Below, in pieces: positions 1-8,825 of a stretch of 64,000 bases of DNA. The DNA lies in the NCBI GenBank assembly GCA_965116115.1, contig OZ220486.1:1860001-1924000 (forward strand). The letters are read 5' to 3'. The number at the start of each line of letters is the position of its first letter. The stretch's first letter is position 1. Source of the stretch: JAPOXR01 sp965116115 (GTDB lineage Bacteria; Pseudomonadota; Alphaproteobacteria; Rhodobacterales; Rhodobacteraceae). The notes beneath the pieces were generated by a model. It was not told where the DNA came from. It saw only the letters and a list, made by a program, of their open reading frames with translations, and ran no database searches. A program made the translations under genes and the position numbers.

Positions 1-178
1 GAATCAGGTTGTCGACATGCGGGTCGAAACGGTCTGTTTCAATTCCTTGATCATGGTCAACGCCGGGCCCGTCCGCTCCGAGCTCTTCAACAAAAACCCG
101 ATAACGCAGTTTTTTTGAGGCAAGAATGTCCTCCTCGGTTTCGGCGATGCGGACTGCGAGTCGAACCGTGTCAGGCAT
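1..178 (-). CDS. olsB: OlsB-like GNAT acyltransferase, 5' part only (runs off window start)
   Basis: Only the first 59 codons are present, read from an ATG at 178 to the window edge. The peptide contains LRYRVFVEELGADGPG followed by DRFDPHVDNLI. This is the N-terminal pattern of L-ornithine N(alpha)-acyltransferases (OlsB and hemolysin-like GNAT proteins), with Arg-Tyr-Arg-Val-Phe and Asp-Arg-Phe-Asp-Pro motifs. Known members transfer a 3-hydroxyacyl chain from acyl carrier protein to ornithine, the first step of ornithine-lipid synthesis at the inner membrane. The first 13 residues precede the conserved block, a normal spacing. The upstream AGGCGG is a weak ribosome site. OlsA is not visible because the window ends. 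A different GNAT acyltransferase is possible. Confidence 0.6.
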   Translation of the reverse strand, partial: MPDTVRLAVRIAETEEDILASKKLRYRVFVEELGADGPGVDHDQGIETDRFDPHVDNLI

Positions 179-488
179 GGTGAAGCCGCCTCAGATCATT
201 TCCATCCCCCTCATTACTGATTTTTGTCATGCGAAACCTGATGTTTCAGATCGCCGCCCAGCTCCGGAAGGCTGTCCGATGCCTGAAGGAGGGACATCCC
301 CCGACCCCGCCGGCGGATTCGCCGCGGCCTCCCCGGCGAAGGTCATTATGCCTTCACCGGATAAAGGGCTTTGTTTTTGTCGTTCATGGCCCAGATATTC
401 CTTGTCTTCCAGGTCCGCGGGACGGAGGCGGAGGGTCGGTTTATGAAAACGGCAGTTCAGAAACGGAACCACATACTTAACACACAAA
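179..488. other. Intergenic, nothing recognised
   Basis: This 310-base stretch lies between the olsB-like start and the end of the restriction endonuclease gene. Open frames exist on both strands (for example 227-487 on the minus strand), but none has a recognisable domain or a good ribosome site. I see no RNA gene here. Confidence 0.4.
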
Positions 489-1211
489 CTACAATATCTC
501 GACCCAATCCGGTTTGAAGCGCACCAGCCGCAAAACGTGAATCATTTCCAGCATTCCCGGATTTCTATTGATCCGAAACCGCGTTGCGCTGGCCGGGATG
601 TTTTCGTGAATCGTGAATTGCGATCCGTGCGGTTGCCAAGTGAACATTGGAACATCACCCAGAAAGCCGACCAGATTGTTGTTCGGATTCAGCGTCCATT
701 CATAATCGGCCGCAATGAACGGCGTTATTGGCCGCTCGAACATCGTGAATTCTTGGGCTCCCATATGCCGGATAAGAACGACAAGCCGCGTATCGTCATG
801 GTCCCATTTCGCTTTGTTGATGCGCTCATTGTAAATGTTCAGGACAGAGCTTCCGGTTTGCTGAATGTCGTCAAACGGATTGTCTATTCCCGAGGAATAG
901 ACCGGACTGTTGCGTCCGGCTATCAGACGTATCTTGGTCGCTTCATGCGGCTTGTTGTGCTGAACGGTCTTGACTGACCAACAGCAACCGTTCCAAGAAA
1001 CATCCGCAATGCCTACAGGCTTGCCATATGACATTCCGCCGATTGAATCCGAGAAAATGCGGCTGAACTGGTCGCCGCTCATATCGGCGTGACCAACCGC
1101 TTTCAGGTGGACTATGCGCTTGCTGATCGATTGGATGAATTCATGCGGAAACTCTCCGAGCGGGTAGGGTTCGTGTTTTTCGATCCCGTCTTTGATCTTT
1201 ACCGGCGGCAC
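489..1211 (-). CDS. Putative type II restriction endonuclease
   Basis: This 240-residue protein is encoded directly downstream of a DNA cytosine-5 methyltransferase and overlaps its 3' end by 71 bases. That is the usual layout of a compact type II restriction-modification operon. Its role would be to cut DNA lacking the partner's 5-methylcytosine mark. A possible PD-(D/E)xK core can be seen around residues 68-83 (GIADV followed by WSVKT), where Asp and the Val-Lys pair could be metal-binding and catalytic residues. The family and the recognition site cannot be named from the sequence. The frame is open throughout, so it is probably functional. The call rests mainly on context. The overlap favours translational coupling, with the methylase translated first. 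Confidence 0.6.
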   Translation of the reverse strand: MPPVKIKDGIEKHEPYPLGEFPHEFIQSISKRIVHLKAVGHADMSGDQFSRIFSDSIGGMSYGKPVGIADVSWNGCCWSVKTVQHNKPHEATKIRLIAGRNSPVYSSGIDNPFDDIQQTGSSVLNIYNERINKAKWDHDDTRLVVLIRHMGAQEFTMFERPITPFIAADYEWTLNPNNNLVGFLGDVPMFTWQPHGSQFTIHENIPASATRFRINRNPGMLEMIHVLRLVRFKPDWVEIL

Positions 1212-2148
1212 TTAGAACCTCCTTGATAACGGCCCTCGCCATAGGGACCGGGACAGCATTTCCCGTCTGCTTACGGATTGCGCTGTCATTACCCAAGACT
1301 TCAAACGACTCCGGAAACCCCTGCAATCGGAGCATTTCACGCGGCGTCAACCTGCGTTCTCCGTTCACTAAAAGATAGTTGTAGCTGGCGCCGGCACGCA
1401 ACGCGCACGAAAACGGGTGGCTGGATATGTTCCCCGCCTTGTTCTCATGCCAAATGGAAGGTGTGACCTTGGGCTTGTGCATCGCCCGGCGTTTCGCCTT
1501 GATCTGCGGACTGACGAAATGCCGCCTTTCCGGGTCCGGTTCCAGAATGTCGGCAAGCGGCTTGCGCTCTTTCCGTGGCTCCGGCCATTCAAATAAGTCA
1601 ATCCCGTCCTGCATTCCGACGATCAGCGTCCGTTCGCGCCTTTGCGGCAAGCCGAAGTTCAACGCGTTGAGAATACGCCAGTCGTGATTATAGCCCAGCC
1701 GCTCCAAGCCCGTCAGAACCTCGTTCAGCACGGCTCCGCCGCTGATGGTGCTGAACTGCCTGACGTTCTCCAACACTACCGCCTTGGGCGTCTTGGCGGC
1801 CAGAACGCGCAATATCTCATAGAATAAGGTTCCGCGCCGATCCTCTTTCCCCTGCATATCTCCGATGATGCTGAACGGCTGGCAAGGGAACCCGGCAAAC
1901 AGCATGTCGTGGTCGGGAATGGCGTCTGTCTTGACCTTGAGAATGTCGCCTGCCGGAGCGATCCCGAAATTGTGCTCGTATTGCTGTCGCGCAGGTTCGT
2001 CTATGTCCGATGCGAACACGCACCGGAGTCCGAGGCCGTGCGCCGCATAGTGAAAACCGCCGATGCCGCAAAACAGATCCGCGAAGGTGCTGATGCCCGC
2101 GTCACGCAAGGCTGATGGAACCTTGTTGTTAAATCTGACTTCAACCAT
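1141..2148 (-). CDS. DNA (cytosine-5-)-methyltransferase of a type II R-M system
   Basis: This 335-residue protein methylates cytosine C5 in a specific DNA site using S-adenosylmethionine. All main C5-methylase motifs are visible in order: motif I FADLFCGIGGF (about residues 22-32), motif IV GFPCQPFS with the catalytic Cys, motif VI ENV, motif VIII QRRER, motif IX LTPREMLRLQGFP and motif X GNAVPVPMA. The target recognition region between VIII and IX is short, about 100 residues, as in single-specificity enzymes. The start ATG lies within the stop region of an IS1595-type transposase remnant. The restriction endonuclease gene follows and overlaps the 3' end. It is intact and complete. The specificity cannot be read from sequence alone. 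Confidence 0.93.
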   Translation of the reverse strand: MVEVRFNNKVPSALRDAGISTFADLFCGIGGFHYAAHGLGLRCVFASDIDEPARQQYEHNFGIAPAGDILKVKTDAIPDHDMLFAGFPCQPFSIIGDMQGKEDRRGTLFYEILRVLAAKTPKAVVLENVRQFSTISGGAVLNEVLTGLERLGYNHDWRILNALNFGLPQRRERTLIVGMQDGIDLFEWPEPRKERKPLADILEPDPERRHFVSPQIKAKRRAMHKPKVTPSIWHENKAGNISSHPFSCALRAGASYNYLLVNGERRLTPREMLRLQGFPESFEVLGNDSAIRKQTGNAVPVPMARAVIKEVLSAAGKDQRRDRKTRTLPARRVSA

Positions 2149-2767
2149 CGGTCAAAGCCCTGCAGGTCAGCGTCCGGCCCGCCATCATCCAGTGTATCAT
2201 CGCGACGCCGCTTCCGTCGCTCTTGTCGAATGCCGGAATGTTGCGAATCGTGCGGCGCTTTGTGAACTCGCTTATGCAGCGATGCGGATGCCGCGGACTC
2301 CAAGTGTGATAGATGCCGTAATGCGAACGTTTGGCCAAAGCGTATTCGCCTGACGAATGATTGACAGTGTTATTCTTGGCTTTGATTTGATTGTAAGCTC
2401 CCGCTTCATCCGAACAGACAGTTGATGCTTGTGTCACACGGCTATTGACGCTGCCGGAAAGCGTTTCGGCATCTGTATTCTCGACAGGGCAGGCAACAAT
2501 GTCACCGCCTGTTTGCTTCATTCCAAGCACAGCGGCTTTGCCGACGCGGCCACGGCCCGCATTCAGTCGCTTGCTATTGTGCTTGCAACGGAACAGTGTG
2601 CCGTTGCGAATGCGGCAGACCTGATCATGGCCGCAGCGCGGGCAGATCACGCCATTAGGCCAACGTGCGCCAATGAAGTATTCCCCCGCGGAATCTTCGT
2701 CGGGGAGCCGCTCGAAGAAAGCAAATGCATCAGGTTGATTGTTTGCTGCATCTTTAGTCCGGGTCAT
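2141..2767 (-). pseudogene. IS1595-family transposase with two internal in-frame deletions
   Basis: The N-terminus (ARWPNGVICPRCGHD and later FRCKHN) is the zinc-finger region of IS1595-type transposases. The middle and end (LNAGRGRVGKAAVLGMKQ, ENTDAETL, DEAGAYNQI, EYALAKRSHYGIYHTW) match the C-terminal half of that family. Against the usual layout, a large block between FRCKHN and SKRLNAGRG is missing, including the first catalytic Asp. A second block between EYALAK and the HYG..YH motif has lost the NGIES segment that carries the catalytic Glu. The frame stays open for 208 codons against about 300 or more in intact members. It therefore cannot transpose. It overlaps the start of the cytosine methylase by 8 bases, so transcription from it could feed the R-M operon. 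Confidence 0.75.
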
Positions 2768-2852
2768 TGAGATGCTCCGTTCTCTGATCCAGTGTCTCCT
2801 GTATAGGGAATCGGTCTTTGTGTGTGAAGTATTTAATTCCCTTCAGAATCGG

Positions 2853-3041
2853 TCAGGAGCTGTCCTCCAGCAACTCCAGATCAACCTCGCTGCCGTCGAT
2901 CGTGAGTTTGCCGGCATTTTCGAAATTGACTGTGATGCGGCTGCCGATGACAGACTGAATCTGGCCCTGTCCCCATTGCGGCTGGTGCGGATTCATCACC
3001 AGATTTCCGGGTGCGAGCAGCGAATTCAGTTCCAGCATCAC
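2853..3041 (-). CDS. DUF3553 domain protein
   Basis: This is a 62-residue protein with the DUF3553 pattern: LAPGNLVMNPHQPQWGQGQ, then ITVNFENAGKLTIDG and a hydrophobic, acidic end. The family is a small SH3-like/KOW-like fold, common in alphaproteobacteria and similar to the domain appended to some UvrD/PcrA helicases, where it may contact nucleic acid or RNA polymerase. Its function as a free-standing protein is unknown. It lies 9 bases downstream of the gamma-carbonic anhydrase gene on the same strand and probably shares its transcript. The start ATG ATG pair is ambiguous by one codon. Confidence 0.8.
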   Translation of the reverse strand: MMLELNSLLAPGNLVMNPHQPQWGQGQIQSVIGSRITVNFENAGKLTIDGSEVDLELLEDSS

Positions 3042-3050
3042 GGCCGTCCG

Positions 3051-3584
3051 TCAGCTGACAACCGGGGCCAAGCCGGTTCGATACCGGGCGATGTTGTTCC
3101 GGTACTGTTCGGCGGCGGCGCGGAAATCGCCGAGTTCTTCGTCTGTGAGTTCGCGAATGAGCCTGCCGGGCGCGCCGATGATCAATGACCGCGCCGGAAA
3201 TACCTTGCCTTCCGTTATCAGCGAACGCGCACCGACTACCGAGCGCTCGCCGATATCGGATCCGTTGAGCAGAACCGCGCCCATTCCGACGAGGCTTCCC
3301 TGTCTGACCCTGCATCCATGCAGGAGCGCCTTGTGCCCGACCGTGCAGTCCGGTTCCACGGTCAGGGGAAAACCCATATCCGTGTGCAGCACGCAGCCTT
3401 CCTGAATGTTCGATCCGTCTTGAATCACGATCGGCTCGTTGTCGCCGCGCAGCGTGGAGCCGAACCAGATCGAGACATTCTCACCGATTCTGACATCGCC
3501 GATCAAGTTCGCGTCAGGCGCGATCCAGCAACTCCGTGAATGGGGAAGGGCAGGACTGGCGCCGTCAAGCGAATACAGGGTCAA
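3051..3584 (-). CDS. Gamma-carbonic anhydrase family protein (YrdA/PaaY-like)
   Basis: This 177-residue protein is a left-handed beta-helix of hexapeptide repeats, seen as successive I/V-G-x-x-x turns (LIGDVRIGENVSIWFGSTLRG, then VEPDCTVGHKALLHGCRVRQG). Histidines in LHTDMG, GHKALLHG and nearby positions fit the metal site of gamma-class carbonic anhydrases. Most bacterial YrdA/PaaY members have weak or unproven CO2 hydration activity, so the reaction is uncertain. Length is normal for the family. Its start overlaps the gmk stop by four bases, and the DUF3553 gene follows, so the three appear cotranscribed. The partner is expected to be cytoplasmic and trimeric. Confidence 0.88.
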   Translation of the reverse strand: MTLYSLDGASPALPHSRSCWIAPDANLIGDVRIGENVSIWFGSTLRGDNEPIVIQDGSNIQEGCVLHTDMGFPLTVEPDCTVGHKALLHGCRVRQGSLVGMGAVLLNGSDIGERSVVGARSLITEGKVFPARSLIIGAPGRLIRELTDEELGDFRAAAEQYRNNIARYRTGLAPVVS

Positions 3585-4231
3585 GCTTCTCTCCCTTCGA
3601 ATTCATGCAGCAGCTCGTCGACGAATCCGGCGATTCCCCGCTGCCGTTTCCGGCGGTTCCGCTCGGCCAGCACGATGTTCTTGATCTTCTCAAACGTCTC
3701 GTCAATGTCGTTGTTAATCAGGACATAGTCGTACTCTGACCAGTGAAGTATTTCGTCCTTGGCCTTGCAAATCCTTAGGTCGACCGCGTGTGACGCATCC
3801 TTGCCGCGCGCCTGCAGCCGCCGCCTCAATTCGGCGATCGACGGCGGAAGCACGAAAATCATCACCGCATCGCCGCCGTATGCGGACTGTTTGATCTGAA
3901 TTCCGCCCTGCCAGTCGATGTCGAACACAATGTCCCGGGACGATTCTATCGCCCGCTTCACCGGCGCGCGCGGCGATCCGTAATGGTGGCCGAAAACCAG
4001 CGCCGATTCCAGAAGCGCGCCTTGATCCAGCATCTCACGGAAGTCTTCGGGCGAACAGAAATGATATTCGCGCCCGTTCAGTTCGCCTTCGCGCGGCGGC
4101 CGGGTCGTGGCTGAGACAGAAAACTGAATGGACGGATCCCATGATGTCAGCCTGCGGGAAAGGGTGGTCTTTCCGGTCCCCGACGGCGACGATAGAATTA
4201 TCAGCAGGCCCTGCCGGCGGTTTCCGATCAT
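3581..4231 (-). CDS. gmk: Guanylate kinase
   Basis: The enzyme phosphorylates GMP (and dGMP) to GDP with ATP, in purine nucleotide synthesis. The P-loop SSPSGTGKTTLSRRL is at the start. It is followed by SVSATTRPPREGELNGREYHF, the GMP-binding region, and DIDWQGGIQIK. The C-terminal RRRLQARG lid segment is also clear. I chose the internal ATG at 4231 (IGNRRQGLLIILSS), giving about 216 residues, which matches family length. A TTG at 4273 would add 14 residues. The gene overlaps the gamma-carbonic anhydrase start (ATGA-type), suggesting coupling. The 156 bases upstream to the thiE-like stop hold no gene I can see. Confidence 0.95.
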   Translation of the reverse strand: MIGNRRQGLLIILSSPSGTGKTTLSRRLTSWDPSIQFSVSATTRPPREGELNGREYHFCSPEDFREMLDQGALLESALVFGHHYGSPRAPVKRAIESSRDIVFDIDWQGGIQIKQSAYGGDAVMIFVLPPSIAELRRRLQARGKDASHAVDLRICKAKDEILHWSEYDYVLINNDIDETFEKIKNIVLAERNRRKRQRGIAGFVDELLHEFEGREA

Positions 4232-4429
4232 TCCTTTAGTTCCATTGAAGAGGGCGAATTGATTTGTATTCAACGGATCCCCGTTTGCCTAAATGCGCGG
4301 TTTGTATGCCAAATGATGCGGACGTTAAAGCAAAATATACAACATGGTTATCACTTTGACGAAAAGACCGGCCGGATCAGCCTGTCCGACGCCGGGATCA
4401 AGCGGGCGCGGCAATATCCACGCAGACAT

Positions 4430-5068
4430 TTACCGATTAATGTTCCCGAGCGGCAGTTCGCGGAATAACTCGTCAGCTGTCAGATCCGCTCCGTCGAAAA
4501 GCAGAAAGTCAGCCAGCCGGGCGAAACGGCCCGCATTGCCGCGGCAGATGCCGCCTTCCGCCATGGACGGCAGAACGGTGAATTCGTTCCACCATTTGAA
4601 CAGCGCCGGCAGCGCGATTTCCCCGCCGCCGGAATCAGTCTGAGCGACTGGTCCGAATGACACATAATCCGCCCCGTTCTCTCCTGCCAGCAAAGCGGGG
4701 TGGCGGCTTGCGCCGCAGAATGCGCCGACAATCATATCGGGTCCCAGTTGGGCCCGGGCCTGCCGGACTCTCGCCGGGCCGTCCGGAAGGTGTGCGCCGT
4801 CCAAGCCGAGCTCCGCGGCAAGGTTTATTCTCGAATCGATGACGACAGCAATGTCACGGCCTCCCACGGACTGCCTCAGGAACTCCGCTGCGCGCTTCAT
4901 CAGCGGTTCGTTATGCGGGTTGTTTAACAGCCGGATGCTTGCCAGCCGCCGATCATCGAGTAAGCTTCTGACCGCAGCGGCAAGCGCGGGCTTGCAGCAT
5001 TCCGAGCTGACTGACAGGCAAATCCGGGCACTCCGGGAATCCGCTGTTTGTGTGTCGGGATGTGTCAT
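4430..5068 (-). CDS. Thiamine phosphate synthase family protein
   Basis: This 212-residue protein has the TIM-barrel pattern of ThiE: INLAAELGLDGAHLP (phosphate/pyrophosphate loop region), IVGAFCGASRHPALLAGE and GADYVSFGPV. ThiE joins hydroxymethylpyrimidine diphosphate and thiazole phosphate to make thiamine phosphate. The glycine-rich C-terminal phosphate loop is degenerate (MAEGGICRGN). The sequence is more divergent than classical ThiE, so a regulator-type homologue (TenI-like) is possible. I chose the ATG at 5068 (THPDTQ). The longer frame upstream only mirrors trmJ on the other strand. It is transcribed divergently from trmJ. Confidence 0.7.
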   Translation of the reverse strand: MTHPDTQTADSRSARICLSVSSECCKPALAAAVRSLLDDRRLASIRLLNNPHNEPLMKRAAEFLRQSVGGRDIAVVIDSRINLAAELGLDGAHLPDGPARVRQARAQLGPDMIVGAFCGASRHPALLAGENGADYVSFGPVAQTDSGGGEIALPALFKWWNEFTVLPSMAEGGICRGNAGRFARLADFLLFDGADLTADELFRELPLGNINR

Positions 5069-5267
5069 GGCCTGTTCCTTTGAGCGCTTGCCGGAATTGT
5101 CCGCAAAACGGTAAAGTAAGGCAAGTCGGGGATGTCCGCCGGCGAATCGGCTGCCCGCAGTGATTGCCCGCAGTTCCCGGAAATTGAGCGGAAACCGAAG
5201 ACCGCTGGGATGACGGCCGCAGGGAACGCCGATCTGGATTCCGACAGTGTTTACGGGGGCGCGGCGC

Positions 5268-6083
5268 ATGCCGGCAGAGACGGTAAGACAATCCGGCGGA
5301 ATGGCCATCGTGCTGGTTAAGCCGCAGCTCGGAGAAAATATCGGCGCCGCAGCGCGGATCATGCTGAATTTCGGGCTTGAGGATCTGCGTTTGGTGAAGC
5401 CGCGCGACGGATGGCCGAACCTGAAAGCCGCTGCGTTGGCGAGCGGAGCAGGGAGAGTCCTCGACAACGCGCTGGTCAGCGCCGACCTGCCGTCTGCGCT
5501 TGCCGGCGTTCAATATGTGTACGCGACCACCGCCCGCAGAAGAGATATCAACAAACCTGTCCTTGATCCGCCCGCGGCGATGGCCGAAGCTGGTCGGCGT
5601 ATCGAACGGGGGCAGCGGGTCGCCGTCATTTTCGGCCCGGAACGGGCAGGGCTGAACAACATGGATCTGGCGTCCGCCAATGCCGTGATAGAGGTCCCCG
5701 TCAACGCACGGTTCAAATCCATCAATCTGGCGCAATGCGTCGCTCTGATCGCTTATGAGCGGATGCGTTCCGCGCCGGCCGGCGGTTCGGATTCAGGTTT
5801 TGTCCGGATGCCCGCGGACGTCACGGAAAAGGAGCGGTTTGTTGACTTGCTGGCGGAAGATCTTAAACAGGCTGGCTATTTCCGCCCGCCGGAAAAATCA
5901 GCGGGCATGCGGTTGAATTTAAGGAATTTGTTCATGCGGATGGATCTTACGGCCCCGGAAATCCGCACTTTACACGGAATTCGGCGGGCTTTGGCGCGCC
6001 GGAGTTCTCAATGCGGCGAAGATCCGGAACCGGCCGCCGCTGAATCTGCTGACGGCAACAATGGCAAAACGGCGGATATTTGA
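5268..6083 (+). CDS. trmJ: tRNA/rRNA 2'-O-methyltransferase, TrmJ-like (SpoU/TrmH family)
   Basis: This SPOUT methyltransferase shows all three family motifs: motif 1 LGENIGAAARIMLNFGL, motif 2 VIFGPERAGLNN and motif 3 SINLAQCVALIAYE. TrmJ methylates the ribose of position 32 (C or U) in tRNA using S-adenosylmethionine. The size (271 residues from ATG 5268) and the C-terminal helical extension after the SPOUT core also match TrmJ rather than TrmL. A GTG at 5247 is an alternative start. The 3' end overlaps the COX15 start by 23 bases, indicating a shared transcript. The substrate is inferred from family membership. Confidence 0.85.
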   Translation: MPAETVRQSGGMAIVLVKPQLGENIGAAARIMLNFGLEDLRLVKPRDGWPNLKAAALASGAGRVLDNALVSADLPSALAGVQYVYATTARRRDINKPVLDPPAAMAEAGRRIERGQRVAVIFGPERAGLNNMDLASANAVIEVPVNARFKSINLAQCVALIAYERMRSAPAGGSDSGFVRMPADVTEKERFVDLLAEDLKQAGYFRPPEKSAGMRLNLRNLFMRMDLTAPEIRTLHGIRRALARRSSQCGEDPEPAAAESADGNNGKTADI

Positions 6084-7185
6084 AGAGGTGGACACGCAGA
6101 CCGGTCCGGAATCCGCCGCCCGGCGGGTGCCGCAGCCGGCCACGGCAAGCCGCCCCGGAATGCGGCTCTGGCTGATCGTTTTGTTAGCACTGATGCTCCT
6201 GACGGTCGTGATCGGAGGGATGACCAGGCTCACGGACTCAGGCCTTTCAATCACCGAATGGAAGCCTGTGACCGGGGTGACTCCGCCGTTCAACGAATCT
6301 CATTGGCAGGCGGAATTCGACAAATACCGGCAGACGGCCGAGTTCAATATCCAGAATTCACGCATGACGATGTCAGAGTTCAAGACCATCTATTGGTGGG
6401 AGTGGTCGCATCGGCAGCTGGGCAGGCTGGTGGGGATCGTCTGGATGGCCGGTTTCGCCTGGTTCGCCGTCCGCGGGGAATTGACAGGCCGCCGGCTGAG
6501 GAGACTAGTTGCTGTCGGAGCGTTGGTCGTTGTTCAGGGGGCGGTAGGCTGGTGGATGGTGAAAAGCGGCTTGACCGGCAGCGCGCTTGATGTGGCGCCC
6601 TACCGGCTGGCCGTTCATCTCGGTCTGGCTTTCGCGGTGGCAGGGCTGACATTCTGGGAGATTTTGCTGCTCGGCCGGGAGGGGCACGAACTCCTGCAGG
6701 CGAGGCGTTCCCGGGATCCCGGGCTGGAGCGCGCCGCGGGCTGGCTGATCGCTCTGCTTTTTCTGCAATTGCTCGCAGGCGCGATTGTCGCGGGAAACGA
6801 CGCCGGGCAGGGATTTCCGACATGGCCGCTGATGAATGGAGAAATATTTCCTTCGAACAGTTTCGATTATGATCCTTGGCTGGTGAATTTCGTCAGCAAT
6901 CCGTCGCTTGCGCATTTCAATCACCGTATTCTCGGATATTTGATTGCCGCCGCCGCCGCCGCGCTGTGGCTGCTGAGCCGCGCCAGCGGCGCCCGGTCGA
7001 CGAAGGCGGCATTCAACTGGATGGCGGCGATTGCGCTGGCGCAGACTGCGCTCGGCATCGCGACGGCATTGGCGGCCGCGGCGCCGGCCGCGGCGATCGT
7101 GCACCAATTCGCAGCCGTCGCGCTGTTCCATGCGGTGCTGTGGGCAAGATTTGAGGCTCGGTACCCCAGACTAACGGCTAGGTGA
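6061..7185 (+). CDS. ctaA: Heme A synthase, COX15/CtaA family
   Basis: This 374-residue integral membrane protein converts heme O to heme A for aa3-type cytochrome oxidase. It has the expected eight hydrophobic segments and the conserved histidines in WEWSHRQLGR, AVHLGLAF, FNHRILGYL and IVHQFAAV. The N-terminal membrane segment is followed by the typical GGMTRLTDSGLSITEWKPV motif of the alphaproteobacterial/mitochondrial COX15 type. An N-terminal cytoplasmic tail of about 35 residues precedes the first helix. The start overlaps the end of trmJ. Its presence implies an aerobic, cytochrome oxidase-containing organism. Confidence 0.95.
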   Translation: MAKRRIFEEVDTQTGPESAARRVPQPATASRPGMRLWLIVLLALMLLTVVIGGMTRLTDSGLSITEWKPVTGVTPPFNESHWQAEFDKYRQTAEFNIQNSRMTMSEFKTIYWWEWSHRQLGRLVGIVWMAGFAWFAVRGELTGRRLRRLVAVGALVVVQGAVGWWMVKSGLTGSALDVAPYRLAVHLGLAFAVAGLTFWEILLLGREGHELLQARRSRDPGLERAAGWLIALLFLQLLAGAIVAGNDAGQGFPTWPLMNGEIFPSNSFDYDPWLVNFVSNPSLAHFNHRILGYLIAAAAAALWLLSRASGARSTKAAFNWMAAIALAQTALGIATALAAAAPAAAIVHQFAAVALFHAVLWARFEARYPRLTAR

Positions 7186-7775
7186 GCAGGTCGGCGGCTT
7201 TGCCAGGCTGCAAGCGTAGTCTGTATCTTTGAATGCGGGAGAACTCTCCGAGTCGGGATTTCACTGTGATACCAGCCCAACAGATGAGCCGCACATCGGC
7301 CGGAGCGGGCTGAAGCGGCGCTTCCGCTGGCTTGTCGTCACCTGCCCTCGCAATCCTTTACCGGGAAGCGGGAATCGTCACACATTCGAGATTCTATAGG
7401 TGGTTATGAATTGTCTGTTTCGTGAAGATGCCAATTTCCCTGGACCGACTTTCATGCTTCAACAGCTGAAACTCGTGTTTCTCTTCAACTGAAGTCGTTC
7501 CAGGTGTCGATATCCGGTATTTTGGAACTCATCTGGCCTGTTCAGCCTTCTGCCGTTTGCTGATATAATGCAATTTGATCAGATCGTCCGGTATCCGGGT
7601 ATAAGCTCCTCCTTTCTTGACAGTGATTTGCCACGGACCGTCCGGTACATGCGTGAGTTCCGACAAGTGGAATGGACGGAGATATAGCCGAAAGTTGGTG
7701 ACGGCCTGAAGCAGGCGGCATATCATGGCGGTTTTAGAGCACCGTCAATTCTCGAAGAGAAAAGGATATGCCACC
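7186..7775. other. Intergenic, with a short unassigned minus-strand ORF
   Basis: This is a stretch of about 590 bases between ctaA and the IS256 remnant. A 65-codon ORF on the minus strand (7529-7726) has no recognisable domain. Its first codons fall in a segment (about 7689-7716, AAAGTTGGTGACGGCC then CAGGCGGC) that resembles the junction sequence near 8706-8735 at the end of the first IS256 fragment, so this may be IS-derived. I see no RNA gene or clear terminator. Confidence 0.3.
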
Positions 7776-8754
7776 ATGGGCGAATCTACCATTCTACCGT
7801 TCGAACTGCCATCTGAATTTTCGCATGATCCACTGACCGAAGTCATCCAGGCTGAAGCGAAGGAATTGCTGAGATCAAGCCGATGTGTCGGCCTTCATCG
7901 CCGAACATGCGCATCTTCTGGACGCGGCGGGTCGTCACCGTTTGGTGCGTCATGGTTTTCTTCCCGAGCACGAAGTGACGACCGGTATAGGAACAGTTCC
8001 AGTTGCAGTGCCGCGTGTGAGAGACCATGGTGCGAACTCAGACAACAGCAAGATTTAGTTCCGCTCCTCGCTGGTGCCGCCGTATCTGCGCAAGACGAAA
8101 TCGGTCGAGGAGCTTCTGCCCTGGCTCTATCTGAAGGGCATCTCGACGGGTGACTTCAGCGAGGCGTTGGCCGCGCTTTTGGGACCGGATGCGGAGGGGC
8201 TGCCGGCCTCGACAATCAGCCGCCTGAAGGCAACATGGCGGGAGGAGTGTGAGGTCTGGCGCAAGCGCGACCTCACGGGCAAGCGCTATGTCTACATCTG
8301 GGCTGACGGGGTCTGCTTCGCGCTGCGCTTGGACGATAATCATCAATGCATGTCGGTTCTTATTGGCGCTGACGAGTATGGCGAGAAGGACGTGCCGGCG
8401 ATCACGGTCGGGTTCCGTGAGAACGCCGACAGCTGGCGCGACCTGCTCAAGAGCTTGAAGAAGCGTGGACTGACCGCCCCGCCCGAACTCGCAACCGGCG
8501 ATGGCGCGCTCGGGTTTTGGACCGCCTTGCGCGATGTCTGCCCGGAAACGCGCGAGCAGCGGTGCTGGGTCCATAAGACATCAAACGTGTTGGGTGCCTT
8601 GCCCAAGTCTCTGCATGAGAAAGCGAAGTCCGATCTCGAAGACATCTGGATAGCAGAGACGAAGAAAGAAGCAAACGACGCCTTCGACCTGTTCGTGAGC
8701 TATGCCCAAAAGTTGGTGACGGCCATCATCAGGCGGCAACTTGAAGTTGCTTGA
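7776..8754 (+). pseudogene. IS256-family transposase, 5' part, frameshifted and truncated
   Basis: It begins with ATG 7776 (GESTILPFELPSEFSHDPL) after an AAAGGA ribosome site. It is frameshifted near 7870, continues in another frame (AFIAEHAHLLDAAGRHRLVRHG), meets a stop near 8058, and then runs open to 8754 with YLRKTKSVEELLPWLYLKG, STGDFSEALAALLG and YIWADGV. The last contains the first catalytic Asp of the Mutator/IS256 DDE fold. GDGALGFWTAL and EQRCWVHKT follow. The reading breaks off after FDLFV, so the C-terminal third with the catalytic Glu is absent. It is inactive. A second, oppositely oriented IS256 fragment follows. Confidence 0.85.
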
Positions 8755-8774
8755 TCCCGCCTTTGAACTCAACC

Positions 8775-8804
8775 CCTCATATGAATCAAACCAAGGATAA
8801 TTCC
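8775..8804. repeat. Repeat R1, copy 1 (about 30 bp, contains CATATG)
   Basis: The segment CCTCATATGAATCAAACC followed by AAGGATAATTCC is the reverse complement of a nearly identical 30-mer at 38099-38128. A 17-base part of it is also found at 33493-33509. Here it lies at the junction between two oppositely oriented IS256 fragments. The three copies look like the end (terminal inverted repeat) of an otherwise lost mobile element, but I cannot identify that element. Confidence 0.55.
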
Positions 8805-8825
8805 ATAAGGAGTTGTCCACAGGGG

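Noticed and set aside
4953..5735. A 260-codon minus-strand frame across trmJ and the thiE-like start
   Set aside because: It overlaps two supported genes in the wrong frame and contains no domain.
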